35,908 nucleotides of DNA from VRUE01 sp050258095 (GCA_050258095.1 JBLMYD010000059.1:1-35908); one strand, 5' to 3'. Counted from the stretch's first letter, positions 21,263-30,092 are shown. The notes: generated by a model not told the origin, from the sequence alone. Made by a program: numbers and translations.

Positions 21263-22227
21263 CAGGCAAGCTCCTCGGCGGCGGCGGCCATCCGCTCAGC
21301 GCTCGCCGCGGCGCCGTCGCCCTCGGTCAGCTGGAAGAAGAGGTCCTCGAGGCTCGCCTGGCGTGGGCTCAGCTCCAGCACCGGCGCGCCGGACTCGGCC
21401 AGCGCCAGGGAGAGGTCGCCGACCGCCGCCTCGCCCTCGGCGCGGAACAGCAGGCCGCCGCCGGGGGCCTCGCGCACCTCGTCGATTCCCGGCTGCGCGG
21501 CGCAGACCCGGCTCGCCCGCTCGTCGTCGGCGGTGCGCAGCCGGTAGCTGACTCCGGCGCGCTCGCGCAGCTCGCTCAGCGCGCCCTCGTAGACGACGCG
21601 GCCGCGGCGCACGATCGCGACCCGGTTGCACAGCTCTTCGACCTCGACCAGCAGGTGACTGGAGAGCAGCACGGTGATGTCGCGCGCGGCGAGGTCGCGG
21701 ATCAGCTCGCGCATGTCGCGCATCCCGCCCGGGTCGAGCCCCGTCGCCGGCTCGTCGAGCAGCAGCAGCTGCGGGCGCCGCAGCAGCGCGGCGGCGATTC
21801 CCAGCCGCTGGCGCATGCCGTGCGAGTAGCCGCCGACTTTGTCCTTGGCGCGGTCGCTCATCTCGACCACGTCGAGCACCTCGTCGATCCGGACCGCGGC
21901 CTCGCCGCCGTCGAGCGCCGCGCAGAGACGCAGGTTCTCGCGGCCGCTCAGGTAGGGGTAGAAGGCCGGCGCCTCGACGAACCCGGCCACGCCCGCCAGG
22001 GCGGCGACGCCGAGCTGCGGGTCGCGGCCGAAGAGGCGCACCGAGCCCTCGTCGGGGCGGATCAGCCCGAGCATCATCCGCAGCGAGGTGGTCTTACCGG
22101 CACCGTTCGGCCCGAGGTAGCCGAAGACGTCGCCCCGCTCGACCGTGAGGTCGACGCGGTCCACGGCGACCAGCTCGCCGTAGCGCTTGACCAGCCCGCG
22201 GACCTCGATCGGGGCCGCGCCGGCCAT
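21262..22227 (-). CDS. ABC transporter ATP-binding protein
   Basis: A 321-residue ATPase. Walker A is GPNGAGKTT at 39-47, the Q-loop region lies near 82, the signature SHGMRQRLGIAAALLRR is at 135-151 and Walker B LLLLDEPATGLD at 154-165. The H-loop is present in LLSSHLLVEVEEL. The region past about residue 220 is a C-terminal extension (LSELRERAGVSYRLRTADDE, LELSPRQASLEDLFFQLTEG) common in the CcmA/DrrA-type ATPases of ABC-2 exporters. It lies 6 nt behind the LolA-like gene and 1 nt into the permease gene, making a three-gene operon. It powers export by the permease next to it. Confidence 0.95.
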   Translation of the reverse strand: MAGAAPIEVRGLVKRYGELVAVDRVDLTVERGDVFGYLGPNGAGKTTSLRMMLGLIRPDEGSVRLFGRDPQLGVAALAGVAGFVEAPAFYPYLSGRENLRLCAALDGGEAAVRIDEVLDVVEMSDRAKDKVGGYSHGMRQRLGIAAALLRRPQLLLLDEPATGLDPGGMRDMRELIRDLAARDITVLLSSHLLVEVEELCNRVAIVRRGRVVYEGALSELRERAGVSYRLRTADDERASRVCAAQPGIDEVREAPGGGLLFRAEGEAAVGDLSLALAESGAPVLELSPRQASLEDLFFQLTEGDGAAASAERMAAAAEELA

Positions 22228-22233
22228 CCCTGG

Positions 22234-23433
22234 CTAGAGGCCCCGCGCTGCTTCCCGGGCGATGACGGAGGTGACCGAGCCGGCCACCGTGTACTCGACG
22301 CCTTCGCGCTTGAAGCGGATCAGGGTGCCGAGTGGGGTTTCCAGCTCCTGCGCCTGGCTTGCCCCTTCGATTTCCACGCTGGGCAGCTGCAGGCCGCCCG
22401 GTTCGCCGCCTTCTCCCGAGGGCGCCTTGCCGGCGGGGAGCTCCAGCACGGCGAGGCCGCCCAGCCCCTTGCCGTAGGTGACCAGGGCACCGGCGTCTTC
22501 GCCGCTCGCGACCAGCCGCACCTGGTCGCGTTCCATCCCGGCCAGGGTCGGCGGAGCGCTGATCGCGAACGCGGTCTTCGCCTGCACCGCTTCCAGCCCG
22601 GTCACCGCTTCCGCGGAGCCGTCGCCTTCGCCCTTCCCTTCTTCGGGCGGGCTGAGCTCGACGACCTTCGTCCCGGGCGGTGGCGTCACTTCGAAGACCG
22701 AGGCGGGGACCGGGCCGAAGGAGACTTCGGTCGCGCTCAGCTCGAGCACCGGCGAGCTTTCGCCCTTGGCGTAGACGGCTGCCCGCAGCGGCACGCCGTT
22801 GGCGGCGTCCCAGGCCAGCTCGGCGCCGCCGACGAGGCCGCCGTCGGCCTTCGGCGAGGCGTGCACGGCGTAGGTGGCGCGACCGGCCACGTCGGAGGGG
22901 ATCGCGCCGCTCAGGTCGAGATGCCGCGACGCTTCTTCGATCCCTTCCTGAACCTGGGCGAGCGTGGGCGGTTCGTCCTTGGCCGCTTCTTCGTCGCCTT
23001 CTTCGCCGTGCCGTGGCAGCGTGCCTTCGTAGACCGTTTCGGTGCCGGGGTCGTAGACGGAGAAGCGCCTGCCGTCGACCAGCAGCTCGAAGTCGCCGGC
23101 GCTGCTCTTCGCGACGTCAGCCTGCAGCTCGACTCGCACCCGGCCGTCGGCCGTCGCCCAGAGCCTGCCCGAGGCGCCGCCGAGGATCGGGTCGGCCCCT
23201 TCGAGGACCGATTCGCCGATCAGGTTGTCGGTGAAGTGAACCCGCGCCGTGACGCCTTCGACCGGCGGTGCGCTCAGCGCGTCGTGGACGGCTTCGTCCA
23301 GCGGCTTCGGCGGTGGGGTCGGGCCGCCGCCGGTGGCGGCGATGGCGATCGCGGTCGTGCCGGCCGCCACCGCGACGAGCGCAGCGGCGAGCGCGATCAG
23401 CTGGCGGGTGGAGATGCGTCGCAGGAACGTCAT
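22234..23433 (-). CDS. LolA-like lipoprotein-sensing/carrier protein
   Basis: A 399-residue protein with an N-terminal signal anchor (RRISTRQLIALAAALVAVAA, residues 5-30) and a Pro-rich segment (GGPTPPPKPLDE). The extracytoplasmic part (about 55-300) has the half-open beta barrel pattern of LolA/DUF2092/RseB-like proteins: RVRVELQADVAKSSAGDFEL, LLVDGRRFSVYDPGTETVYE, SVFEVTPPPGTKVVELSPPE. A second beta-rich repeat follows (PPTLAGMERDQVRLVASGED, then LGTLIRFKREGVEYTVAGSV). It binds a lipid or senses envelope state outside the membrane. GAGG lies about 8 nt before the ATG. Gene order with the ABC ATPase and permease is a recurring one in actinobacteria and suggests a shared envelope function. 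Confidence 0.8.
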   Translation of the reverse strand: MTFLRRISTRQLIALAAALVAVAAGTTAIAIAATGGGPTPPPKPLDEAVHDALSAPPVEGVTARVHFTDNLIGESVLEGADPILGGASGRLWATADGRVRVELQADVAKSSAGDFELLVDGRRFSVYDPGTETVYEGTLPRHGEEGDEEAAKDEPPTLAQVQEGIEEASRHLDLSGAIPSDVAGRATYAVHASPKADGGLVGGAELAWDAANGVPLRAAVYAKGESSPVLELSATEVSFGPVPASVFEVTPPPGTKVVELSPPEEGKGEGDGSAEAVTGLEAVQAKTAFAISAPPTLAGMERDQVRLVASGEDAGALVTYGKGLGGLAVLELPAGKAPSGEGGEPGGLQLPSVEIEGASQAQELETPLGTLIRFKREGVEYTVAGSVTSVIAREAARGL

Positions 23434-23642
23434 TTGCCTCTTCCTCAGGCGGTGCTCTACAGAGGGTAGGCCCCCTTTTTAAACGCCGGATGAGACTCCA
23501 CCGATAGTAGTCAGTGGCTCTGCTCGGCTTGAATCGACCCCCGTTGCCTCGCCCCGGCCGAGCCCATCTGCCGATCGCCGTCAGGCCGGTAGACGGCTCG
23601 CCCGGCGCTGACCTGTCCGACCGGGCGGTTACGAATGATCGG

Positions 23643-24962
23643 ATGGGTTTCGGGTCCGCAGAGCCCCCGCCTGCGACGGAGATGGCCGTCGCCAGCGGGC
23701 GGCCGGTCCGGCTGGTCGTCTCCAACGACCTGAAGCGGGGCCGGCTCAGCGTCTTCTTCCGCTTCCTGCTCGCCCTGCCGTTCCTGATCTGGCTTGCGCT
23801 CTGGGCGATCGCGGCCTTCTTCGCCGCGCTCTTCAACTGGGCGATCACGCTGGCGCTGGGGCGCCCGAACGAGGAGCTGCACGCATTCCTCTCCCGCTTC
23901 GTCAGGTACGCGACCCACGTCTACGCCTTCTGGAACCTCGCCGCCGAGCCCTTCCCCGGCATCGGCGGCAAACCGGGCTACCGGGTCGACCTGGAGATCG
24001 ACCCCCCGGCCCGGCAGAACCGCTGGACCGTCCTCTTTCGCCTCGTCCTCGCCATCCCGGCCCTGCTCGTCGCCCAAGTTCTGATCGGCGGCGGTTACGC
24101 CTCCGAAGCCTACGGCTCCAACGAATCGTTGTCCTACGGCGGTCGCGTCGGCCTGCTCGGCGTCGCAGCCTTCCTCGCCTGGTTCGTCGGCGTCGCCCGC
24201 GGCCGCATCCCGCGCGGGCTGCGCGACCTGATCGCCTACGCGATCTCCTACGGGGCGCAGCTCTGGGCCTACCTGCTGATCCTGACCGATAGCTACCCGT
24301 CGAGCGACCCGCTGACCGCGATCGAACCGCTGCCCACCCGTTCCGACCCGGTGCGCATGGAGATCGGCGACGACCTGCAGCGCAGCCGCCTGACGGTCTT
24401 CTTCCGCTTCCCGCTCGCGGTGCCCCACCTGGTCTGGCTCACGCTCTGGGGGGTGCTCGCCCTGCTCGCCGCGATCGTCAACTGGCTCGCGACGCTCGTC
24501 GCCGGCACATCGCCCGAATTCCTCCACCGCTTCCTCGCCGCCTACCTGCGCTACCAGCTCCACGTCACCGCCTTCCTCTACGTGATCGGCAACCCGTTCC
24601 CGGGCTTCACCGGGGCCGAAGGGACCTACCCGATCGAGCTCCACGTCGACGAGCGCGCCCGCCAGAACCGCTGGATCGTCCTCTTCCGCCTGCCGCTGGC
24701 GCTACCGGCGCTGCTGCTCGGGTCCATCTACGGAGGGCTCGCCTTCGTCGTCGCCGTCCTCGGCTGGTTCGCGTCGCTCTTCACCGGTCGCATGCCGCTC
24801 GGCCTGCGCAACGCCGGCGCCCTCGCCCTGCGCTACACGGCTCAGATGAACGGGTACCTGTTCCTCGTCACCGACTCCTACCCGTACAGCGGCCCCTGCC
24901 TGGAAGCGCCACCGCCGCCCGCGGTCCCGGAGGCCGTCGCCCCCCCAGCGCCCTTCGGGTGA
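23643..24962 (+). CDS. DUF4389 family membrane protein (tandem duplicated)
   Basis: About 439 residues. Two halves repeat the same unit: VRLVVSNDLKRGRLSVFFRF with LLALPFLIWLALWAIAAFFA, then VRMEIGDDLQRSRLTVFFRF with PLAVPHLVWLTLWGVLALLA. Each unit continues through a second helix pair, a Y.LHVTAFLYV-like membrane segment and the D-x-Y-P turn (LLILTDSYPSSDP and FLFLVTDSYPYSG). This double DUF4389 arrangement, with about eight helices, is known in actinobacteria; no function is established. The start is uncertain: the open frame extends to 23514 without coding character, and ATG 23643 was chosen as the first in-frame ATG beyond it. It overlaps the M48 protease GTG by 4 nt. Confidence 0.8.
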   Translation: MGFGSAEPPPATEMAVASGRPVRLVVSNDLKRGRLSVFFRFLLALPFLIWLALWAIAAFFAALFNWAITLALGRPNEELHAFLSRFVRYATHVYAFWNLAAEPFPGIGGKPGYRVDLEIDPPARQNRWTVLFRLVLAIPALLVAQVLIGGGYASEAYGSNESLSYGGRVGLLGVAAFLAWFVGVARGRIPRGLRDLIAYAISYGAQLWAYLLILTDSYPSSDPLTAIEPLPTRSDPVRMEIGDDLQRSRLTVFFRFPLAVPHLVWLTLWGVLALLAAIVNWLATLVAGTSPEFLHRFLAAYLRYQLHVTAFLYVIGNPFPGFTGAEGTYPIELHVDERARQNRWIVLFRLPLALPALLLGSIYGGLAFVVAVLGWFASLFTGRMPLGLRNAGALALRYTAQMNGYLFLVTDSYPYSGPCLEAPPPPAVPEAVAPPAPFG

Positions 24963-26212
24963 GCGCGGTGGGGCAGCCGATGCCTCGCGCCGCCAGGCTC
25001 GCCCTGGTCGCGCTGACGCTGGCCCTGGCCGCGACGCTCTGGATCTGGGCCGCGCACGCGCTCTGGACCTCCTACTCCGACTCCGCGGTTCCCGCCTCCG
25101 TTCACCTCCCCCACCTCGATCCCGGTCGCTTCTTCAGCGCCTCGTTCCTCTCCCGCAGCTCCTCCTACGAGCGCTTCCTCGGCATCGACGGCCTGCTCGC
25201 CCTGGTCGCGCAGCTGGTCGTCCTCGCGGTGTACGCGCGCTACGGCCACCGCCTGATGCGCGAGTCGGCGGCGGGGCGCGTCGGCACGGGAGCGCTGCTC
25301 GGGATGCTCGGCTTCGCGATCGTCTGGCTCGCCGAGGTTCCGTTCGGCCTGGCCGCCGTCTGGTGGCAACGGGACCACGGCATCTCGCACCAGGGCTACG
25401 TCGAATGGCTGATCGGCAGCTTCCAGGAACTCGGCCCGACCTTCGTCTTCCTCACTCTGGCGCTGGCGATCGCGATGGGCCTGGCGGGCGTCTTCCGGCG
25501 CTGGTGGTGGGTGGTCGCGGCGCCGATCTTCGTCGCCCTGGGGCTGCTCTTCACCTTCCTCAGCCCCTACCTGATACCCGGCACGAAACCGCTGCACAAC
25601 CCCCGGCTGACGGCCGAAGCGCGGAGGCTCGAGCGAGTGGAGGGGGTCGGAGCGACGCGGCTGCGCGTGCAGGACGTGCACCGCTTCACCACCGCCCCCA
25701 ACGCCGAGTCCGCCGGCTTCGGCGCCTCCCGCACCGTGATCCTCTGGGACACCCTCCTGGACGGCAGGTTCAGCGACGCCGAAGTCGGGGTCGTGCTCGC
25801 CCACGAGATCGGCCACCTCGCCCACGACGACGCATTGCGGGGGGTGGCGTGGTCGGCGCTCTTCCTGATACCGGCGTGGGCGCTGATCGCCCTCCTCACC
25901 GGCAGTCGCGGCGGCCTGGCCCGCCCCGAGGCCGTCCCCCTCGCCATCCTCATCCTGGTGGCGCTGCAGCTGCTCGCCACGCCGCTCTTCAACGTGGTCT
26001 CACGCCACGTCGAGGCGGCGGCCGACTGGGCGGCGCTGAACGCGACGCGAGAACCCGCGGTCCAGCGCGCCGCGATGCGGAAGCTGGCGACGACCAGCCT
26101 CAGCGACCCCGAACCCCCGGGCTGGGCCCAGCTCCTCTACGGCACCCACCCGACGACCATGCAGCGGCTCGAGCTGGTGCGGGCTTGGGAAGAACGGGAA
26201 CGCTCCCGATAG
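24959..26212 (+). CDS. M48 family (CAAX/Ste24-like) zinc metallopeptidase
   Basis: A 417-residue integral membrane protease. Several helices precede the catalytic part (about 12-36, 80-97, 110-136, 160-205). The zinc motif HEIGH is at 282-286 in VGVVLAHEIGHLAHDD, and the third ligand Glu lies in SRHVEAAADWAALN near 350. The sequence APNAESAGFGASRTVILWDT is the conserved block before the active site. M48 enzymes cleave prenylated or damaged membrane proteins. GTG 24959 overlaps the DUF4389 stop (GTGA); ATG 24980, with GGTGGGG 8 nt upstream, is an alternative start and both give the same membrane topology. Coupling with DUF4389 suggests these two proteins act together. Confidence 0.92.
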   Translation: MSAVGQPMPRAARLALVALTLALAATLWIWAAHALWTSYSDSAVPASVHLPHLDPGRFFSASFLSRSSSYERFLGIDGLLALVAQLVVLAVYARYGHRLMRESAAGRVGTGALLGMLGFAIVWLAEVPFGLAAVWWQRDHGISHQGYVEWLIGSFQELGPTFVFLTLALAIAMGLAGVFRRWWWVVAAPIFVALGLLFTFLSPYLIPGTKPLHNPRLTAEARRLERVEGVGATRLRVQDVHRFTTAPNAESAGFGASRTVILWDTLLDGRFSDAEVGVVLAHEIGHLAHDDALRGVAWSALFLIPAWALIALLTGSRGGLARPEAVPLAILILVALQLLATPLFNVVSRHVEAAADWAALNATREPAVQRAAMRKLATTSLSDPEPPGWAQLLYGTHPTTMQRLELVRAWEERERSR

Positions 26213-26282
26213 ATCGCCCTTCCCGCCCATACCTCATCTAACCTTCCTCAGTACCGGAGCAACACGCCACAGGAGGTTCTCG

Positions 26283-26651
26283 ATGGAGTCATCTTCCTTG
26301 CAACGCTCGGGTTGGGTCACATTCGCCGGGATCATGTTCGTCGTCGCCGGATTCGCGAACATCATCTGGGGAATCGGCGCGCTCGCCAACAAGGAGTACC
26401 TGCCGGAGAGCGGGCTGCTGTTCAGCACGCTGACGTTCTGGGGCTGGATCGCGATCGTCTGGGGGGCGCTGCTGCTGCTCGGCTCCTACCTGGTGCTGAT
26501 GGAATCGCCGAGCGGCCGCTCGACCGGGATCGTGCTCGCCGTGGTCAGCGCGATCTTCTGGCTCTTCGCGCTGCCGGTCCTGCCGATCTTCGGCCTGATG
26601 GCGATCCTCGTCGACTCGCTGATCATCTACGGGCTGAGCCAGCCGGACTGA
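26283..26651 (+). CDS. DUF7144 family membrane protein
   Basis: A 122-residue protein with four hydrophobic helices: GWVTFAGIMFVVAGFANIIW (residues 10-29), TFWGWIAIVWGALLLLGSYL (51-70), IVLAVVSAIFWLFALPVLPI (80-99) and a last one near 100-117. The charged loop ANKEYLPESG follows helix 1. The family is widespread in actinobacteria with no known function. ACAGGAGG lies 7 nt before the ATG, a strong ribosome binding site. It stands alone between the M48 gene and the potassium transporter; its AT-richer upstream region (26213-26270) could hold its own promoter. Confidence 0.85.
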   Translation: MESSSLQRSGWVTFAGIMFVVAGFANIIWGIGALANKEYLPESGLLFSTLTFWGWIAIVWGALLLLGSYLVLMESPSGRSTGIVLAVVSAIFWLFALPVLPIFGLMAILVDSLIIYGLSQPD

Positions 26652-26683
26652 CGCCGGCCGACAACTGAATAGGCGGGCCCTCG

Positions 26684-26752
26684 CTCAGGCCTCGGCGAAC
26701 TCGTCGAGGCCGGTGCGCCGCCATCCGTTGGCCGGCAGCGCACCGGCCTGAG
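26684..26752 (+). promoter_or_regulatory. alternative stem-loop leader ahead of the potassium transporter
   Basis: CTCAGGCC (26684-26691) pairs with GGCCTGAG (26745-26752). Two other stems are exclusive with it: GGCCTCG/CGAGGCC (26688-26694/26705-26711) and GCCGGTGCGC/GCGCACCGGC (26709-26718/26738-26747). The element lies between the DUF7144 stop and the GTG at 26806. It could be a terminator of the upstream gene or a regulatory leader; it does not match the ydaO (c-di-AMP) class. Confidence 0.4.
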
Positions 26753-26805
26753 GAGTACGCTCCCCCCTTGGTGTGCCGGGAAGACTGGTCGGCAAGGATC
26801 GACCC

Positions 26806-28743
26806 GTGCGCCAGGCCGTAGCCACAACCCCGAGCAGCCTCGCCCGCGATACGCCCGCTGCTCACCGGCCGCGCTCGCCGAACGTGCTGGCGCTCGCGGC
26901 GCTCGGCGTCGTCTTCGGTGACATCGGGACGAGCCCGCTGTACGCGATGCAGGCGATCTTCACGGGCGATCATCCAGTCCGGGCAACCGCCGCAGACGTC
27001 TACGGGGTCATCTCGCTCGTGGCCTGGTCCCTGACGCTGATGGTCTCGATCAAGTTCGTCGTCTTCGTCATGCGGGCGAACAACGAGGGCGAGGGCGGCG
27101 TGATGGCTCTGTATGCCCTGGTGCGGCGGTCCACCATCGGGCGGCAATCGGTGAAGGTCGCCCTCCTCACGGCCGGTGTCGTCGGCGTTGCGCTCTTCTT
27201 CGCCGACGCGATGATCACGCCGGCGATCTCGGTCCTCTCCGCCGTCGAAGGCGTTGAGGTCGCGGCGCCAAGTCTCTCCTCGATCGTCCTGCCCGCCACG
27301 ATCGGCGTGCTGGCGCTCCTGTTCGCCATCCAGCGGCGCGGAACCGCTGCGGTCGGTCGACTCTTCGCGCCGATCATCGGGCTCTGGTTCGCAGCGATCG
27401 CTGCTGCCGGCGCCGCCGAGATCCTTCGCAACCCCTCGGCCCTGCAAGGCCTCTCCCCCTCTTACGCCGTCGAGCTCTTCGCCAGCCACCCGACGACGGC
27501 GTTCCTCTCCCTCGGCGCCGTGGTCCTGGTCTTCACCGGCTCCGAGGCTCTTTACGCCGACATGGGTCACTTCGGCAGGCCCGCGATCAGCCGGGCCTGG
27601 TTCTTCGTCGCCTTCCCCGCCCTGATGCTCAACTACATCGGCCAGGCGTCGCTGATCCTCGGAACCCCGAGCTCCGCCTCGAACCCGTTCTACCTCCTGA
27701 TGCCGGAGTGGTCGCGGGGGCTGATGATCGTGCTGGCCACCTGCGCGACCCTGATCGCGTCACAGGCCGTCATCACGGGAGCGTTCTCGGTGACCCGGCA
27801 ACTCGTCCAGCTCGGCTTCCTGCCGCGCATGACGATCACGCACACCTCGTCGGAGACGATCGGCCAGGTCTACCTGCCGGCGGTGAACTGGACGCTGTTC
27901 GTCCTGGTCGTCGGCCTCTGCCTCGGCTTCGGCTCTTCGGGAGCGCTGGCGACGGCCTACGGGATCGCGGTCATGGGCACGCTCCTGATCGACTCGATCC
28001 TCTTCCTCGTCGTGGCGCGGATGCTCTGGCGCAGGCCACGCTCGCTGATCGCCCTCGGCGTCGTCGGCTTCGTCCTGCTCGACCTCCTCTTCCTCGCCGC
28101 CAACTTGCCCAAGATCGCGACGGGCGGCTGGTTCCCCCTGCTGGTCGGCGCAGCGGTCCTGCTGCTGCTCACGACGTGGCATCGAGGGCGCGAGCTCGTC
28201 ACCGCAGAGCGGATGCGAGCCGAGGGCGCCCTGCCCGACTTCATCGACGAGATGCACAGGAAGGGGCTGCCGACGCGGATCAAGGGAACCGCCGTCTTCC
28301 TCAGTCCGTCGAAGGAGACGACGCCGTTGGCGCTCCGTGTCGCTCAAAAACGGCTCCGCGCCATTCCCGAAGAGGTCGTGATCTTGACCGTCGACATCCG
28401 GAACGTTCCGACCGTCCCCGACGAGGAGCGCGCGGAGCTGGATCATCTCGGCGACCCGGACGACGGGCTCTCGCACCTGACGCTGCGCTACGGCTACCAG
28501 GACAACCCCGACGTGCCGAGGGGGATCAACGTGGCGCGAGACCAGGGCCTGGCCGACTTCAACCCATACCACGTCACCTACTACCTCTCGCAGATGGACC
28601 TGGTTCCCTTCGGTGACGAGGGCATGTCGCGGCGGCGGAAGAACCTCTTCATGGTCATGGCCCGCAACGCCGCCAGCCCGGTCGCCTACTTCAACCTGCC
28701 GGCCGAGCTCGTCGTCGGCCTCGGCGGACAGATCCGCTTCTAA
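26806..28743 (+). CDS. kup: KUP/HAK family potassium transporter
   Basis: A 645-residue potassium importer. The N-terminal motif LALAALGVVFGDIGTSPLYA (about 24-43) is diagnostic of KUP/HAK transporters, followed by EGGVMALYALVRR, FFADAMITPAISVLSAVEGV, GTAAVGRLFAPIIGLWFAAI and about twelve membrane helices to residue 455. The C-terminal cytoplasmic domain (about 470-645) holds KGTAVFLSPSKETTPLALRV and ends with VAYFNLPAELVVGLGGQIRF. These proton-coupled systems take up K+ and in many bacteria are controlled by c-di-AMP. GTG 26806 was chosen because AAGGA lies 7 nt before it; the frame opens at 26773. Length and motifs are complete. Confidence 0.95.
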   Translation: MRQAVATTPSSLARDTPAAHRPRSPNVLALAALGVVFGDIGTSPLYAMQAIFTGDHPVRATAADVYGVISLVAWSLTLMVSIKFVVFVMRANNEGEGGVMALYALVRRSTIGRQSVKVALLTAGVVGVALFFADAMITPAISVLSAVEGVEVAAPSLSSIVLPATIGVLALLFAIQRRGTAAVGRLFAPIIGLWFAAIAAAGAAEILRNPSALQGLSPSYAVELFASHPTTAFLSLGAVVLVFTGSEALYADMGHFGRPAISRAWFFVAFPALMLNYIGQASLILGTPSSASNPFYLLMPEWSRGLMIVLATCATLIASQAVITGAFSVTRQLVQLGFLPRMTITHTSSETIGQVYLPAVNWTLFVLVVGLCLGFGSSGALATAYGIAVMGTLLIDSILFLVVARMLWRRPRSLIALGVVGFVLLDLLFLAANLPKIATGGWFPLLVGAAVLLLLTTWHRGRELVTAERMRAEGALPDFIDEMHRKGLPTRIKGTAVFLSPSKETTPLALRVAQKRLRAIPEEVVILTVDIRNVPTVPDEERAELDHLGDPDDGLSHLTLRYGYQDNPDVPRGINVARDQGLADFNPYHVTYYLSQMDLVPFGDEGMSRRRKNLFMVMARNAASPVAYFNLPAELVVGLGGQIRF

Positions 28744-28789
28744 AGCAACGAAGCGACGGTCCATTGCCAAGCGTCAGCCAAGGGCGCCA

Positions 28790-28795
28790 TAGGAT
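28790..28795 (+). promoter_or_regulatory. -10 box TAGGAT, leaderless-type, for the cupin gene
   Basis: TAGGAT ends 6 nt before the GTG at 28802. No clear -35 is present. The AGGA inside the box could also be read as a weak ribosome binding site, so the call is tentative. Confidence 0.4.
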
Positions 28796-28801
28796 TGCGG
28801 C

Positions 28802-29203
28802 GTGCCGTTCACGCTCAGGAACCTCAAGGAGGATCTGGAGGACATCGGGTCCAAGTTCGACGGCGCGCCGGACCTGGAGTTCCGCTTGGCGACCGGCGCG
28901 CTCGAGCTCGAGAGATCCGGCCTGAGTTACCAGCGGGTCCCGCCCGGCTATCGCTTTCCGTACGGCCACACGCACAAGACGCAGGAGGAGGTGTACGTAG
29001 TCCTGCGCGGGAGCGGCCGGATGAAGGTCGACGACGAGGTCGTCGAGCTCAAGGAATGGGACGCGGTGCGCGTCCCGCCCGGCACGTGGCGAGGCTACGA
29101 GGCCGGGCCGGAGGGCCTCGAGATCCTCGTCATCGGGGCGCCCAATCTCGGCGAGGCTCCGCGCGAAGACGTCGATGGCCAGCGCGACTGGTGGGCTGGC
29201 TAA
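28802..29203 (+). CDS. single-domain cupin protein
   Basis: A 133-residue protein with one cupin barrel. Cupin motif 1 is YGHTHKTQEEVYVVLRGSGR (about residues 53-72; the metal-binding residues would be His54, His56 and Glu62 or 63), and motif 2 is DAVRVPPGTWRGYEAGPEGL (about 86-105), where the usual motif-2 His is replaced by Trp/Arg. Such proteins bind small molecules or act as isomerases and dioxygenases. It starts with GTG, likely leaderless. The dioxygenase gene begins 52 nt downstream, separated by an AT-rich stretch (29200-29240), so the two may be separately transcribed. Substrate unknown. Confidence 0.85.
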   Translation: MPFTLRNLKEDLEDIGSKFDGAPDLEFRLATGALELERSGLSYQRVPPGYRFPYGHTHKTQEEVYVVLRGSGRMKVDDEVVELKEWDAVRVPPGTWRGYEAGPEGLEILVIGAPNLGEAPREDVDGQRDWWAG

Positions 29204-29255
29204 TACTCAAATCTTTTAGTCTCTAAGTCAGAATCCGCATTGCGGGAGGAGACTG

Positions 29256-30077
29256 ATGAGCGATCGACCGGGCGGGAATCGAGAGGGTCCGGCGGAGGAC
29301 CGCCGACCCTCCGACGGGATTCAGGTGCCGATGCGGCGCCGCGAGATGGTGGCGCTGTCGGCAGGGGCGCTGTCGAGCGCCGTCCTCTACGCCTGCGGCG
29401 CCGGCGGGGGCAAGGTGGCCAGACCCGCAGTAAAAGGGGGCACGACTCGGCCCGGCTGCGTGTTGACGCCCGCGCAGGAAGAGGGTCCCTTCTACATCGA
29501 CCTGGCGCGGGTTCGGCGGGACATCGTCGAGGACCGTCCCGGCGTGCCGCTCGCGCTCGCGCTGACCGTCGTCGACTCGGATACCTGCCGGCCGATCCGC
29601 GACGCCGCCGTCGACGTCTGGCACTGCGACGCGCTCGGCGTCTACTCGGGCGAGCCGTCGGAGGGCAGCGAGGGCGAGACCTACCTGCGTGGAATCCAGC
29701 TGACCGACGGGAACGGACGAGCAGAGCTCGCGACCATCTACCCGGGCCAGTACCCGGGGCGGACGACGCACATCCACGTCAAGGTGCATATCGGCGGGCG
29801 GCAGAGCGACGGCGGCTACTCCGGCGGTCACGTCTCGCACACCGGCCAGCTGTTCGCCTCCGATCGGCGCGACGCGGAGGTCTTCGCACTCTCCCCCTAC
29901 AACCGGAATACGGCCGAGATCACCCCGCGCAACGAGGACTTTGTCTTTCGATATCAGGAAGGCTCGAGCTCGGTGCTCGCCCTCTCACGGGTCGGCAGCA
30001 GTCTCGCGCGGGACGGCTATGCGGCAAGAGCGACGCTGGGCGTGGATCCCAGCGCGACGCCCAGGACCAGCGCCTGA
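29256..30077 (+). CDS. intradiol ring-cleavage dioxygenase, lipoprotein-type
   Basis: A 273-residue protein. The N-terminus is hydrophilic to Arg27-29 and then has MVALSAGALSSAVLYACGAG, where Cys47 ends a lipobox (LYAC) and the Arg stretch suggests Tat or Sec export; it is probably a membrane-anchored lipoprotein. The catalytic part has DVWHCDALGVYSG (Tyr130), IYPGQYPGRTTHIHVKVHIG with Tyr166 (or 162) and His172/His174, the Fe(III) ligands of protocatechuate/catechol intradiol enzymes. They cut catechol-like rings between the two hydroxyl groups. GGGAGGAG lies 5 nt before the ATG. An extracellular location is unusual for a catabolic dioxygenase and suggests attack on environmental phenolics or lignin fragments. 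Confidence 0.9.
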   Translation: MSDRPGGNREGPAEDRRPSDGIQVPMRRREMVALSAGALSSAVLYACGAGGGKVARPAVKGGTTRPGCVLTPAQEEGPFYIDLARVRRDIVEDRPGVPLALALTVVDSDTCRPIRDAAVDVWHCDALGVYSGEPSEGSEGETYLRGIQLTDGNGRAELATIYPGQYPGRTTHIHVKVHIGGRQSDGGYSGGHVSHTGQLFASDRRDAEVFALSPYNRNTAEITPRNEDFVFRYQEGSSSVLALSRVGSSLARDGYAARATLGVDPSATPRTSA

Positions 30078-30092
30078 CCGTAGTCAAGCGCG

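Noticed and set aside
21655..23469. 604-codon plus-strand frame opposite the ABC ATPase and LolA-like genes
   Set aside because: Composition typical of antisense to GC-rich genes; the minus-strand genes have complete motifs.
26773..26805. Upstream GTG as start of the potassium transporter
   Set aside because: The GTG at 26806 has AAGGA at the right distance, and the extra 11 residues look non-coding.
26684..26805. c-di-AMP (ydaO) riboswitch in front of the potassium transporter
   Set aside because: Conserved ydaO core sequences are not present; only simple alternative stems are seen.
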